A stretch of DNA of 64,000 nt from JBQCHF01 sp051954955 (GCA_051954955.1 JBQCHF010000184.1:1-64000), one strand, 5' to 3'; shown: positions 32,780-41,330, numbered from the stretch's first letter. Notes: generated by a model from the letters alone, not told the origin. A program made the numbers and translations.

Positions 32780-33226
32780 TCAGGGCCTCGATTCGTAGAC
32801 GAGAGCGGTGGCGCCGTCGATCTCGACGACGTCGACGGTGGCGCCCGGCTCGATAGCCTCCCCGGGCAGGTAGCTGCGGGCCGACCAGACCTCGCCGGCG
32901 AGCTTGATCCGCCCGCCGTGCTCGTCGACCCGTTCCAGGACCAGGGCGCTGCGCCCGACCAGGCCGGCGACACCGCTGCGCAGCTCGGCCCGCGAGCCCT
33001 TGAGGTGGCGCAGGGCGATCGGCCGCACGGCCGCGAGCATCCCGACGGCGGCGGCCGCGGCCACCAGGACCTGCACGACGACGGCGTCGGTCGCCACGGC
33101 GGTGAGCGCGCCGGCCAGCGCGCCGACGGCGAGCATGATGAAGATCAGGTCGAGGGTGACGACCTCCACCCCGGCCAGCACCAGCGCCGCGACGAGCCAG
33201 ATCAGCCAGTCGTAGCCCCCGTCCAT
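32780..33226 (-). CDS. NfeD-like membrane protein
   Basis: A 148-aa short-form NfeD protein. Three transmembrane helices occupy about 5-75 (LIWLVAALVLAGVEVVTLDLIFI, AVGALAGALTAVATDA, VLVAAAAAVGMLAAVRP). The C-terminal OB-fold domain is complete (GLVGRSALVLERVDEHGG, GEVWSARSYLPGEAIEPGATVDVVEIDGA). NfeD proteins partner SPFH proteins, and the next gene in the operon is one, its start one base after this stop. The ATG is at 33226. The pair probably tunes membrane domain organisation. Confidence 0.9.
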   Translation of the reverse strand: MDGGYDWLIWLVAALVLAGVEVVTLDLIFIMLAVGALAGALTAVATDAVVVQVLVAAAAAVGMLAAVRPIALRHLKGSRAELRSGVAGLVGRSALVLERVDEHGGRIKLAGEVWSARSYLPGEAIEPGATVDVVEIDGATALVYESRP

Positions 33227-33325
33227 GGCGTCAACCTACGACGCTTTGGCCGCCTTCGGGGGGACCGGACGGTCACGACACGGAGTCGGAGCAGCGGCCT
33301 CTCGGGGACGCGCAAGGGAGCGCGG

Positions 33326-34195
33326 TCACACGGCGCGGGCCGCCCACCGCCGGCCGCGGCGCTCGAGCTCCAGCGGGATGCCGAAGCACGCGGCCAGCGA
33401 GGCCGCGGTGAGCTGCTCGTCGATCGGCCCCCGGGCCACCACCCGACCCCCGCGCAGCAGCAGCACGTGGGTGAAGCCCTCGGGGATCTCCTCGACGTGG
33501 TGGGTGACCAGCACCATCGCCGGGGCGGCCTCGTCGGCGGCCAGCGCGCCCAGCCGGCGCACCAGGTCCTCCCGCCCACCCAGGTCCAGCCCGGCAGCCG
33601 GCTCATCGAGCAGCATCAGCTCGGGGTCGGTCATGAGCGCGCGGGCGATCTGCACGCGCTTGCGCTCGCCCTCGGACAGCGTGCCGAACCGGCGCTCGGC
33701 CAGCCCGCCGACACCGAGCGCGTCCAGCAGGGCCGCCGCCCGGGCATGGTCGAGGTCGTCGTAGGCCTCGCGCCAGCGCCCCATCACGGCGTAGGAGGCG
33801 GTGACGACGACGTCGCGGACCACCTCCCCGCGCGGCAGCCGCTCGGCCAGGGCCGCGCTGGACAGGCCCACCCGCGGACGCAGCTCGAAGACGTCGACCA
33901 GGCCGAGCTGCTCGCCCAGCACCCAGGCGCTGCCCTGGGTCGGGTGCATCAGGGTGGCGGCGATCTGCAGCAGGGTGGTCTTGCCGGCCCCGTTCGGCCC
34001 GAGCAGCACCCACCGCTCGCCCTCGCGCACGGACCAGTCGATCGAGTCCAGCAGCGTGGAGCGGTCGCGCACCACGCTAACTCCCTCGAGCCGCAGCACC
34101 TCGTCCGCCGAGCGGGCGCCGATCGGGGCCGGGGCGGCGGGCTGCGGCACGGGCTGCGGGACGGCGGAGGTCGCGGGCTGGGTGGGGCTGCTCAC
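33326..34195 (-). CDS. ABC transporter ATP-binding protein (YlmA-like)
   Basis: A 289-aa ATPase. After a disordered Pro/Ala-rich N-terminus of about 25 residues come Walker A GPNGAGKTT, a Q-loop region, the signature LSEGERKR (a variant of LSGGQ), Walker B LMLLDEPAAGLDL and the switch His in VLVTHHVEE. The start is GTG 34195; a longer frame to 34303 reads into unlikely sequence. No permease is next to it. Orphan ATPases of this type (YlmA) occur widely in Gram-positive bacteria and their partner is unknown. Confidence 0.85.
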   Translation of the reverse strand: MSSPTQPATSAVPQPVPQPAAPAPIGARSADEVLRLEGVSVVRDRSTLLDSIDWSVREGERWVLLGPNGAGKTTLLQIAATLMHPTQGSAWVLGEQLGLVDVFELRPRVGLSSAALAERLPRGEVVRDVVVTASYAVMGRWREAYDDLDHARAAALLDALGVGGLAERRFGTLSEGERKRVQIARALMTDPELMLLDEPAAGLDLGGREDLVRRLGALAADEAAPAMVLVTHHVEEIPEGFTHVLLLRGGRVVARGPIDEQLTAASLAACFGIPLELERRGRRWAARAV

Positions 34196-34296
34196 GGCGG
34201 GCCAACCTACGCCAGGCCGCCTACGCCAGGCCGACGGGACCACGTCGGCACCGACCGCCACGACCGGGCCCGCCGCGCACCTCCTACCCTGACCGG

Positions 34297-35121
34297 GTGC
34301 CACCCGAGCCCGACGCCGTGCTGTCCGCCGCCCGCGCGGCGCGGCTGACCGTCCCCCGGTCCGCCCGCCTGGTCGCCTGGGGCAACGCCGTCCTGGCCGG
34401 CGCCGTCTCGCTGGACGCCGCCGCCGACGCCGTGGTGGGCGAGGACGTGCGCCACCGGGTGGCCGGTCTGCCCGGCGAGGACACCGAGGTGTCGCTGCCG
34501 GTAGCGCTGGGCCGGCTGCGGGCGATGGGCGTGCGCGCCCTCCACCTGGCCCTGCCAGTGCCGGGCGACCCGTTCGGGCTGGCCGGTCCCCCGGCGTTCA
34601 CCGAGGCCGCGGTGCAGGCCGGTGAGGCCGTCGTCGTCACCGGCGCCGCCACCGGTGTGCCCGCCTGGGGCCTGCTCCCCGCGGTCACCGCGCTCGGCTC
34701 CTCGGGCTGGGCCGTGCTGTGGTCGGTCACCGAGGTCGCTCCCCCGCGCACCGGCGACACGCCCTCGCTGGCCGAGGCCGAGCGGGCCCTCGCGGTGGCG
34801 GTCCGCGAGGCGACCGAGGAGCTCTCCGCGCTGGACGTCTCCCGCGCCGACCCGGCCGCGCTGCTGGTCCTGCGCGCCGTCAGCGAGGACGGCGCCGGCG
34901 AGGACACCCTGCCGCCGGGCACCCCCGGCCGCGCCGAGCGGGTGCTGGCCCAGGCCCGGCGCACCCTGGTGCTGGCCGACCTCGCCCGCCGCGGCGACGG
35001 CGGCGCCCTCACCGCGGCGGCAGCGGACACCCGGGCCCGCGCCCTCGACCCGCTCGAGCGCGCCGCTCGCCGGGCCATGGCCGCCGCCTGCCAGGTGCTG
35101 CTGGAGCCCCCGCGCGACTGA
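34297..35121 (+). CDS. Conserved hypothetical protein
   Basis: A 274-aa Ala-rich protein starting at GTG 34297. It begins DAVLSAARAARLTVPRSARL and has a possible alpha/beta core (ALHLALPVPGDPFGLAGPP, GEAVVVTGAATGVPAWGLLP). The C-terminal helical part ends LERAARRAMAAACQVLLEPP. There is no signal peptide or membrane helix. Similar proteins of unknown function are found in actinobacteria; I do not know a function. It is divergent from the ABC ATPase, 101 bp away, and converges on glgA with a 90-bp palindromic repeat in the gap. Confidence 0.7.
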   Translation: MPPEPDAVLSAARAARLTVPRSARLVAWGNAVLAGAVSLDAAADAVVGEDVRHRVAGLPGEDTEVSLPVALGRLRAMGVRALHLALPVPGDPFGLAGPPAFTEAAVQAGEAVVVTGAATGVPAWGLLPAVTALGSSGWAVLWSVTEVAPPRTGDTPSLAEAERALAVAVREATEELSALDVSRADPAALLVLRAVSEDGAGEDTLPPGTPGRAERVLAQARRTLVLADLARRGDGGALTAAAADTRARALDPLERAARRAMAAACQVLLEPPRD

Positions 35122-35155
35122 GCCGGGCACGCGACCTCCCGGCCGGGCCCGGCCC

Positions 35156-35245
35156 GGAACGATCACGGCCCCGTGATTTTGACTCGCCTACCGAGACGAA
35201 TTCTCCTGGGTCGGCGAGTAGAGATCACGGCCCCGTGATCATTCC
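35156..35245. repeat. 90-bp palindromic repeat, copy B
   Basis: Same length as copy A at 23978-24067. Outer arms GGAACGATCACGG (35156-35168) and CCGTGATCATTCC (35233-35245) have one mismatch. Inner arms ACTCGCCTACC (35182-35192) and GGTCGGCGAGT (35209-35219) have one mismatch. The central 22 bp (35189-35210 or so, around GAGACGAATTCTCC) are identical to copy A. Both copies sit between convergent genes. The arms differ between copies while the folding is kept. Confidence 0.85.
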
Positions 35246-35286
35246 GACGCCGGCCCGCATGCCGCCGCGGCCGAGACACGCTCCGC

Positions 35287-36477
35287 TCACAGCACCGAGC
35301 GGTAGACCTCCATGGTCCGGTCGGCGATCGCCGCCCAGGAGAAGTGCTCGACGGCCCGACGCCGGCCGGCCACGCCCATCGCCTGGGCCCGGTCGCGGTC
35401 CTCGACGACCTCGGTGAGCCGGGCGGCGAGGTCGGCCACGAAACGGTTCGGGTCCACCGGGGTGCCCGAGCCGTCGGCGACCTGCTCGATCGGCACCAGC
35501 AGGCCCGTCTCTCCGTCGGCCACGACCTCCGGGATGCCGCCGGTGGCGGTGGCCACCACCGGCACCTCGCAGGCCATCGCCTCGAGGTTCACGATCCCCA
35601 TCGGCTCGTAGACCGACGGGCAGGCGAACACCGTGGCGTGGGTGAGCACCTGGACCACCTCGGCCTTGGGCAGCATCTGCTCCACCCACACCACCCCGGA
35701 CCGCTCGGCGCGCAGCTCGGCCACCAGGCCCTGCACCTCCGCGGCGATCTCGGGGGTGTCCGGCGCCCCGGCCAGCAGCACCAGCTGCACCCCCGCCGGC
35801 AGCGACCGCGCCGCGCGCAGCAGGTACGGCAGCCCCTTCTGCCGGGTGATCCGGCCGACGAAGACCACGCTCGGCTGGTCCGGATCCACTCCGATGCGCC
35901 GTAGGACGTCGGTGCCGTGGTCCGGCTGGTACTGCTCGGTGTCGATGCCGTTGTGCACCACGGCGACGCGCGCCGGGTCGACGTCGGGATAGGCGGCCAG
36001 CACGTCGCGGCGCATCCCGGCCGAGACCGCGACGACGGCGTCGGCCGACTCCAGCGCCTGCCGCTCGCACCAGGAGGACAGCGCGTAGCCCCCGCCCAGC
36101 TGCTCGGCCTTCCACGGCCGAAGCGGCTCGAGCGAGTGGGTGGTCACCACGTGCGGCACGCCGTGCAGCAGCTTGGCGACGTGCCCGGCGAGGTTGGCGT
36201 ACCAGGTGTGGCTGTGCACGACGTCGGCGCCGGCGCACGCGGCGGCCATCTCCAGGTCCACGCCCATCGTCTGCAGCGCGGCGTTGGCGCCCTGCAGCCC
36301 GGCCACCACGCCGAAGGCGGTCACCCCGGCCTCCTCGCGGGGCGCGCCGAAGCAGTGCACCCGGACCTCGGCCAGCCGGCGCAGGTCCCGGGCCAGGTAC
36401 TCGACGTGGACGCCGGCCCCGCCGTAGACCTCCGGCGGGTACTCGCGGGTCAGCAGGTCGACGCGCAGCTCGCTCAC
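35287..36477 (-). CDS. glgA: Glycogen synthase / maltose-1-phosphate synthase (GT4, actinobacterial GlgA/GlgM)
   Basis: A 396-aa GT-B glycosyltransferase of family 4. N-terminal YPPEVYGGAGVHVEYLARDL is the sugar-nucleotide/acceptor site. VHSHTWYANLAGH, VVHNGIDTEQY, FVGRITRQKGLPYLL and the C-terminal nucleotide-sugar block FACPSVYEPMGIVNLEAMAC (E-x7-E type) are intact. In mycobacteria the matching enzyme makes maltose-1-phosphate from ADP-glucose and glucose-1-phosphate as well as extending alpha-1,4-glucan. It is divergent from glgC, which supplies ADP-glucose, over a 115-bp shared promoter region. GTG 36477 is preferred; TTG 36486 is an alternative. Confidence 0.93.
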   Translation of the reverse strand: MSELRVDLLTREYPPEVYGGAGVHVEYLARDLRRLAEVRVHCFGAPREEAGVTAFGVVAGLQGANAALQTMGVDLEMAAACAGADVVHSHTWYANLAGHVAKLLHGVPHVVTTHSLEPLRPWKAEQLGGGYALSSWCERQALESADAVVAVSAGMRRDVLAAYPDVDPARVAVVHNGIDTEQYQPDHGTDVLRRIGVDPDQPSVVFVGRITRQKGLPYLLRAARSLPAGVQLVLLAGAPDTPEIAAEVQGLVAELRAERSGVVWVEQMLPKAEVVQVLTHATVFACPSVYEPMGIVNLEAMACEVPVVATATGGIPEVVADGETGLLVPIEQVADGSGTPVDPNRFVADLAARLTEVVEDRDRAQAMGVAGRRRAVEHFSWAAIADRTMEVYRSVL

Positions 36478-36592
36478 GTTGGTCAACCTAGGGCACCGTG
36501 GTGGGCACGGTCAGCCCTCTGCCGGTGCGGGATGCAACTCGAACTGCGGACAGTGTCTGGAACTCCTCGCCGCAGGTCAGTAGCGTCCACCC

Positions 36593-37828
36593 GTGGCTTC
36601 CACCAAGGTGCTTGCGATCGTCCTGGCCGGCGGTGAGGGGAAGCGGCTGATGCCGCTCACGGCGGACCGGGCCAAACCGGCCGTGCCCTTCGGCGGCATC
36701 TACCGCCTGGTCGACTTCGTGCTGTCCAACCTGGTCAACAGCGGCTACCTCAAGATCGTCGTGCTGACCCAGTACAAGAACCACAGCCTGGACCGGCACA
36801 TCTCCAAGACCTGGCGCATGTCCACGCTGCTGGGAAACTACGTCACGCCGGTGCCGGCGCAGCAGCGCCTGGGCCCCTACTGGTTCGCCGGCTCGGCCGA
36901 CGCGATCTACCAGAGCCTGAACCTGGTCAACGACGAGCGCCCCGAGCACGTCATCGTCTTCGGCGCGGACCACATCTACCGGATGGACGCCCGGCAGATG
37001 CTCGAGCAGCACATCGCCTCCGGCGCCGGGGTCACCGTGGCCGCCATCCGCCAGCCGCTGAGCATGGCCGACCAGTTCGGCGTCATCGAGGTGGGCGCGG
37101 AGAACCGGCGGATCGCGGCGTTCCGGGAGAAGCCCAAGGACGCCATCGGGCTGCCCGACGCGCCGGACCAGATCTACGCCTCGATGGGCAACTACATCTT
37201 CCGCACCGACGCGCTCATCGACGCCGTCACCCGCGACGCGCAGGACGAGAGCAGCAAGCACGACCTCGGCGGCAACATCATCCCGTTCTTCGTCGAGCGC
37301 GGGGACGCGGAGGTCTACGACTTCCAGGACAACGAGGTGCCCGGCTCCACCCCGCGCGACCGCGGCTACTGGCGCGACGTCGGCACCCTCGACGCCTTCT
37401 ACGAGGCGCACATGGACCTCATCTCGGTCCACCCGGTCTTCAACCTCTACAACTACGAATGGCCCATCTACACCCTCGACGAACCGCTGCCGCCGGCCAA
37501 GTTCGTGCACGGCTGGCAGGGACGGGTGGGCCGCGCGGTCAGCTCGATGGTCTCCTCCGGCGCGGTCGTGTCCGGCGCACTGGTGGAGAACTCCGTGCTC
37601 TCGCCCCGGGTCCACGTGCACTCGTGGGCTCACGTCGACGGCTCGGTGCTGCTGGACGGCGTCGACGTCGGCCGGCACGCGGTGGTCCGCAACGCCATCA
37701 TCGACAAGAACGTGGTCATCCCGGAGGGCGCGCAGATCGGCGTCGACCTCGAGCGCGACCGCGAGCGCTTCGCGGTGAGCGACGGCGGCATCGTCGTCAT
37801 CGGCAAGGGGCAGAAGGTCGACCCCTGA
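36593..37828 (+). CDS. glgC: Glucose-1-phosphate adenylyltransferase
   Basis: A 411-aa ADP-glucose pyrophosphorylase, full length. GTG start at 36593. The nucleotidyltransferase domain has AIVLAGGEGKRLMPLT and RAKPAVPFGG at the N-terminus, WFAGSADAIYQ, FGADHIYRMD (metal Asp), IAAFREKPKD (glucose-1-phosphate Lys) and GNYIFRTDAL. A left-handed beta-helix occupies about 290-400 (AVVSGALVENSVLSPRVHV, GVDVGRHAVVRNAIID). It makes ADP-glucose for glycogen and maltose-1-phosphate synthesis, together with the divergent glgA. Confidence 0.97.
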   Translation: MASTKVLAIVLAGGEGKRLMPLTADRAKPAVPFGGIYRLVDFVLSNLVNSGYLKIVVLTQYKNHSLDRHISKTWRMSTLLGNYVTPVPAQQRLGPYWFAGSADAIYQSLNLVNDERPEHVIVFGADHIYRMDARQMLEQHIASGAGVTVAAIRQPLSMADQFGVIEVGAENRRIAAFREKPKDAIGLPDAPDQIYASMGNYIFRTDALIDAVTRDAQDESSKHDLGGNIIPFFVERGDAEVYDFQDNEVPGSTPRDRGYWRDVGTLDAFYEAHMDLISVHPVFNLYNYEWPIYTLDEPLPPAKFVHGWQGRVGRAVSSMVSSGAVVSGALVENSVLSPRVHVHSWAHVDGSVLLDGVDVGRHAVVRNAIIDKNVVIPEGAQIGVDLERDRERFAVSDGGIVVIGKGQKVDP

Positions 37829-37853
37829 CCGACCATGGAGCACCGACGCCGGT

Positions 37854-37897
37854 GCGAGGCCGGTGACCGAGGACCGGACGCCCGGTCCCGGCCTCGC
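37854..37897 (+). terminator. Hairpin terminator after glgC
   Basis: GCGAGGCCGG (37854-37863) pairs with CCGGCCTCGC (37888-37897). Past a single bulged T, GACCG (37865-37869) pairs with CGGTC (37883-37887), giving 15 bp in all. It lies 26 bp after the glgC stop and before serB. Confidence 0.7.
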
Positions 37898-37920
37898 CGG
37901 CCGCCGGTAACCTGCGGGGC

Positions 37921-39132
37921 ATGGCCGCGAGGACCCTGCTCGTCACCCTCAGCGGGCGCGACCGGCCGGGGGTCACCTCCGCGCTGCTGGCCGCCATGAG
38001 CGGGCACCGCGACGTCGAGGTCGTCGACGTCGAGCAGGTCGTCATCCGCGGGCACCTCGTGCTGGGCGTGCTGGTCACCACCGGGCGGGACGAGTCCGGG
38101 CTGGTGCGCAGCGTGCGCGATACCGCCGCGCGGCTCGGCCTGGCGGTGGAGGTCGCCACCGGCGAGGACGACGACGACACCCGCCGCCGGCACCGCAGCC
38201 ACGTCACCGTGCTCGGCATGCCGCTGCGCCCGGACGCGCTGGCGGCGATGGCCGGGCGGATCGCGGACCTCGGCGGCAACATCGACCGGATGGTGCGCCT
38301 GGCCCGCTACCCCGTCACCGGCATCGAGCTCGAGGTGTGCGGGGTGCCCAGCGAGGTGCTGCGCCCGGCGCTGGCCGCCGAGGCGGCGCGCCAGCAGGTC
38401 GACGTCGCGGTGCAGCGCTCGGGCCTGGCCCGCCGGGCCAAGCGGCTGGTCGTCATGGACGTCGACTCCACGCTCATCCAGGGCGAGGTCATCGAGCTGC
38501 TCGCCGAGCACGCCGGCTGCGGCGACGAGGTGGCCCGGGTGACCGAGGCGGCGATGCGCGGCGAGCTGGACTTCGCCGAGTCCCTGCGGGCTCGGGTCGC
38601 GCTGCTGGAGGGGCTGCCGGCCACCGCCGTGGACGAGGTGCGCCGGCAGGTGGAGCTGACGCCCGGTGCGCGCACCCTGGTGCGCACCCTCAAACGGCTC
38701 GGCTACGAGGTGGCCATCGTCTCCGGCGGCTTCACCCAGGTCACCGACCAGCTGGTGGCCGACCTGGGCATCGACTACTCCGCGGCCAACGTGCTCGAGA
38801 TCGTCGAGGGCCGGCTCACCGGGCGGGTCCTTGGCGAGGTCGTCGACCGCGCCGGCAAGGCCGCGGCCCTGGTGCGCTTCGCCGCGCAGGCGGGGGTGCC
38901 GGTCTCGCAGACCGTCGCGATCGGCGACGGCGCCAACGACCTGGACATGCTGGCCCGGGCCGGTCTCGGGGTGGCGTTCAACGCCAAGCCGGTGGTGCGC
39001 GCCGCGGCTGACGCGGCGGTGAACGTGCCCTACCTCGACGCCATCCTCTACCTGCTCGGGATCACCCGGGACGAGGTGGAGGCCGCCGACGCCGAGAGCG
39101 ACGCGCCGCTCGAGCCGTCCGCCCGGGGCTGA
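37921..39132 (+). CDS. serB: Phosphoserine phosphatase with two ACT domains
   Basis: A 403-aa protein. Two N-terminal ACT-like domains (1-80, LLVTLSGRDRPGVTSALLAA; 95-170, VTVLGMPLRPDALAAMAGRI) precede a HAD phosphatase domain. In it, VVMDVDSTLIQGEVIELLAEHAG near 178 holds the nucleophile Asp and general acid Asp. IVSGGFTQV is motif II (Ser), GKAAALVRFAAQAG gives the Lys, and VAIGDGANDLDML is the metal-binding motif. It hydrolyses phosphoserine to serine, the last step of serine synthesis. The ACT domains suggest feedback control by serine, as in mycobacterial SerB2. Confidence 0.95.
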   Translation: MAARTLLVTLSGRDRPGVTSALLAAMSGHRDVEVVDVEQVVIRGHLVLGVLVTTGRDESGLVRSVRDTAARLGLAVEVATGEDDDDTRRRHRSHVTVLGMPLRPDALAAMAGRIADLGGNIDRMVRLARYPVTGIELEVCGVPSEVLRPALAAEAARQQVDVAVQRSGLARRAKRLVVMDVDSTLIQGEVIELLAEHAGCGDEVARVTEAAMRGELDFAESLRARVALLEGLPATAVDEVRRQVELTPGARTLVRTLKRLGYEVAIVSGGFTQVTDQLVADLGIDYSAANVLEIVEGRLTGRVLGEVVDRAGKAAALVRFAAQAGVPVSQTVAIGDGANDLDMLARAGLGVAFNAKPVVRAAADAAVNVPYLDAILYLLGITRDEVEAADAESDAPLEPSARG

Positions 39133-39177
39133 CCGCCCAGCAGCGACGCGCCCTTCCCATCCCGAATCACCGCTCTG

Positions 39178-39195
39178 CGCCGTGAATTCACGGCG
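39178..39195. repeat. Perfect 18-bp palindrome between serB and sixA
   Basis: CGCCGTGAATTCACGGCG is perfectly self-complementary with no loop. It lies between convergent genes, 9 bp before a second hairpin. Confidence 0.7.
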
Positions 39196-39203
39196 GGAAG
39201 CGG

Positions 39204-39231
39204 CCAATGGTCACGTGAACGTGATCGTTGG
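39204..39231. terminator. Second hairpin between serB and sixA
   Basis: CCAATGGTCACGT (39204-39216) and ACGTGATCGTTGG (39219-39231) form a 13-bp stem with two G-T pairs and a 2-nt centre. With the palindrome at 39178 it makes a tandem pair in the convergent gap. Confidence 0.65.
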
Positions 39232-39268
39232 CAGCGGGGCGGGCTCGGTGGCTGGCCGGGGCGCGGAC

Positions 39269-39781
39269 TCAGCCGCGCGGGACCTCGAAGGACTCCAGCC
39301 GGCAGCAGCCGGTGGTCCACGAGTCCCACGACGCGTCGGAGGTCAGGGTGACCAGGCCGGCGGTGGGCAGCTTCTCGGCCAGCGCGGCCAGTGCCGGGGT
39401 GGGTCCGGAGCCGGCCAGGCTCAGGGCCAGGTCCTGCAGGCCCGGGTTGTGCCCGACGACGAGGAGCCGCCCCACCGCGGCCGGGGTGGCTCGGGCCAGC
39501 CCGAGCAGGGCGCGGGCGCTGGCCAGGTAGACGTCCGGCTCGTAGCGGACGATCGCGCCGTCTCCCCCGCCGGCCTCCAGGGCCCGTTCGACCCGCGCCC
39601 AGGTGGCCCGGGCCCGGGCCGCCGAGGAGCAGAGCACCAGCTCCGGCACCGGTCCGGCCGAGAGGACCTTGGCGACCGCGGCGGCGTCGCGCTCCCCTCG
39701 CTCGGCCAGCGGCCGGTCGTGGTCGGGCACGCCCTCGGGGTAGTCGGACTTCGCGTGCCGGAGCAGGACCAGCGTGGGCAT
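39269..39781 (-). CDS. Histidine phosphatase, SixA-like
   Basis: A 170-aa small phosphoglycerate-mutase-like phosphatase. Motifs in order: LVLLRHAKSDYP at the start (catalytic RHA, with Lys in place of the usual Gly, as in SixA), RPLAERGERDA, LCSSAARARATWA, and VVGHNPGLQDLAL with the second active-site His. SixA removes phosphate from phosphohistidine, for example on phosphotransferase or histidine-phosphotransfer proteins. The cellular target here is unknown. ATG at 39781. The gene is divergent from the lipoprotein gene. Confidence 0.88.
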   Translation of the reverse strand: MPTLVLLRHAKSDYPEGVPDHDRPLAERGERDAAAVAKVLSAGPVPELVLCSSAARARATWARVERALEAGGGDGAIVRYEPDVYLASARALLGLARATPAAVGRLLVVGHNPGLQDLALSLAGSGPTPALAALAEKLPTAGLVTLTSDASWDSWTTGCCRLESFEVPRG

Positions 39782-39970
39782 GGGAGGCAGCCTGCCAGAC
39801 CGCGCGGGCGGCGCGGTCCCCTGCCGGTGCCGCGCGGCACGTCGTCAGGGAGGCGGACTCACCCGGACGGAGCACGAGAGACCTGCTGCGCCCCCCGGGT
39901 CCAGGCGGCTACGCTGCGTGAGCACCAGCGGGTGACGGTCGTGACCAAGGGTGAGGATGGAGGTCCAGTG

Positions 39971-40432
39971 GTGTCGCTGCGCGCGGGAGCCTTCGCCGCC
40001 CTGCTGACCGCGGGCCTCGTCGCCGGCCTGACCGGCTGCGCGGGGAGCACCGGCACCACGCTGGCCGGGGCGCGGCCCGCCGCCGCCCAACCGGTGTCGG
40101 CCACCGCCGCCTCGGGCGGGTTGCGGGTCGAGGCCGAGGTCGAGCCGACGGTGGTGCACGCCGGGCACCCGGCCACCCTCACGGTCCGCTGGCAGGACGA
40201 CGACGGGCTGCTGCTCGGAACGCTGCAGGAGTGGGGCGACGGCGTCGGCGCCGGGTCGCAGGTGCCTCTCGAGGCGTGCACCGGCGTGCGCCCTGGCCAG
40301 GGCACCGACCGGCCGGCCCACACCTGGGCCACCCCCGGCACCTACACGGTGCACCTGCAGGTGAGCACGGCGGCGTGCGCGGGGCCGCAGGAGAGCGTCG
40401 ACCTCACCCTCCCGGTCACCGTGGTGCCCTGA
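39971..40432 (+). CDS. Small lipoprotein with immunoglobulin-like (PKD-type) domain
   Basis: A 153-aa exported lipoprotein. GTG at 39971 has GGAGG 7 bp upstream; the adjacent GTG at 39968 is also in frame. The signal peptide LRAGAFAALLTAGLVAGLTGC ends in lipobox LTGC. The mature part after a short linker is one beta-sandwich domain (VEAEVEPTVVHAGHPATLTVRW, THTW-like segment AHTWATPGTYTVHLQV) with two Cys (EACTG, TAACAG) likely joined. No enzyme motif is visible. Function is unknown; perhaps surface binding. Confidence 0.75.
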   Translation: MSLRAGAFAALLTAGLVAGLTGCAGSTGTTLAGARPAAAQPVSATAASGGLRVEAEVEPTVVHAGHPATLTVRWQDDDGLLLGTLQEWGDGVGAGSQVPLEACTGVRPGQGTDRPAHTWATPGTYTVHLQVSTAACAGPQESVDLTLPVTVVP

Positions 40433-40453
40433 CCCTCCCCCGACCCACCCCCA

Positions 40454-40503
40454 TGATCATGAAGGGCTGATGACCGGATCCGGTCACCAGCCCTTCACGA
40501 TCA
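40454..40503. terminator. 50-bp palindrome between convergent genes
   Basis: Symmetric about 40478/40479: the core TGACCGGATCCGGTCA (40471-40486) is perfect, and the arms extend through GAAGGGCTG/CAGCCCTTC to TGATCA/CGATCA. In total 23 of 25 pairs match. It lies between the lipoprotein and fabI gene ends. Confidence 0.75.
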
Positions 40504-40520
40504 CACCCGCAAGGCGGTAC

Positions 40521-41288
40521 TCAGGCGCCCATCGCGTGCGCGCCGCCGTCCACGTGCACGATCTCGCCGCTGGTGGCGGGGAACCAGTCCGACAGCAGCG
40601 CCACCGCGGCCCGCGCGGCCGGCTCGGCGTCGTTGACGTCCCAGCCCAGCGGGGCGCGGGTCTCCCAGATCGTGGACAGCTCGTCGAAGCCTGGGATGCT
40701 CTTGGCCGCGGTCGTCCGCAGCGGCCCGGCCGAGACCAGGTTCACCCGCACCCCAGCCGAGCCGAGGTCGCGGGCGATGTAGCGCGCGGTGGACTCGAAA
40801 GCGGCCTTGGCCACGCCCATCCAGTCGTACTTGGGCCAGGCCACCGCGGCGTCGAAGTCGAGGCCGACCACCGCCGCCCGCTCGCCGAACAGCGGCCGGC
40901 AGGCCACGGTGAGCGCCTTGAGCGAGTAGGCCGAGACGTGCACCGCGGTGGCGACGTCCTCCCACGGGGTCTCCAGGAAACGGCCGCCCAGCGCCGACTC
41001 CGGTGCGAACCCGATCGAGTGCAGCACGCCGTCCAGGCCGTCAACGTGCTCGCGCACCCGATCCGGCAGCGCGGCGAGGTCGTCGGTGCTGGTGACGTCG
41101 AGCTCGACCACGGGCGCGGCCTGCGGGAGCCGGCGGGCGATGGTCTGGGTGATCTTCAGCCCCCGGCCGAAGCCGGAGAGCACCACCGAGGCGCCCTCCT
41201 GCTGCGCGATGCGCGCCACGTGGAAGGCGATCGAGCTCTCCATGAGCACGCCGGTGACCAGCACGCGCTTGCCCTCGAGGATCCCCAC
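40521..41288 (-). CDS. fabI: Enoyl-[acyl-carrier-protein] reductase, InhA-type
   Basis: A 255-aa NADH-dependent enoyl-ACP reductase of the FabI/InhA kind. KRVLVTGVLMESSIAFHVAR is the NADH-binding turn, LDVTSTDDLAAL follows, and LHSIGFAPESALGG is typical. The catalytic pair Tyr-x6-Lys is in YDWMGVAKAAFES (near residue 154), and SAGPLRTTAAKSIPGF is the substrate loop. It carries out the last step of each fatty-acid elongation cycle. GTG start at 41288, with AGGAG 9 bp upstream inside a tandem repeat. The order fabG-fabI matches the mycobacterial mabA-inhA arrangement. Confidence 0.95.
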   Translation of the reverse strand: MGILEGKRVLVTGVLMESSIAFHVARIAQQEGASVVLSGFGRGLKITQTIARRLPQAAPVVELDVTSTDDLAALPDRVREHVDGLDGVLHSIGFAPESALGGRFLETPWEDVATAVHVSAYSLKALTVACRPLFGERAAVVGLDFDAAVAWPKYDWMGVAKAAFESTARYIARDLGSAGVRVNLVSAGPLRTTAAKSIPGFDELSTIWETRAPLGWDVNDAEPAARAAVALLSDWFPATSGEIVHVDGGAHAMGA

Positions 41289-41298
41289 GGTCTCGCTC

Positions 41299-41330
41299 TC
41301 CTACGGTCTGTCGGTCCTACGCTCTGTCGG
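41299..41330. repeat. Tandem 16-bp repeat in fabI leader
   Basis: TCCTACGGTCTGTCGG (41299-41314) is followed directly by TCCTACGCTCTGTCGG (41315-41330), with one difference. The copy nearer fabI contributes the AGGAG of its ribosome binding site on the minus strand. It may be a regulator site or a slipped duplication. Confidence 0.7.
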
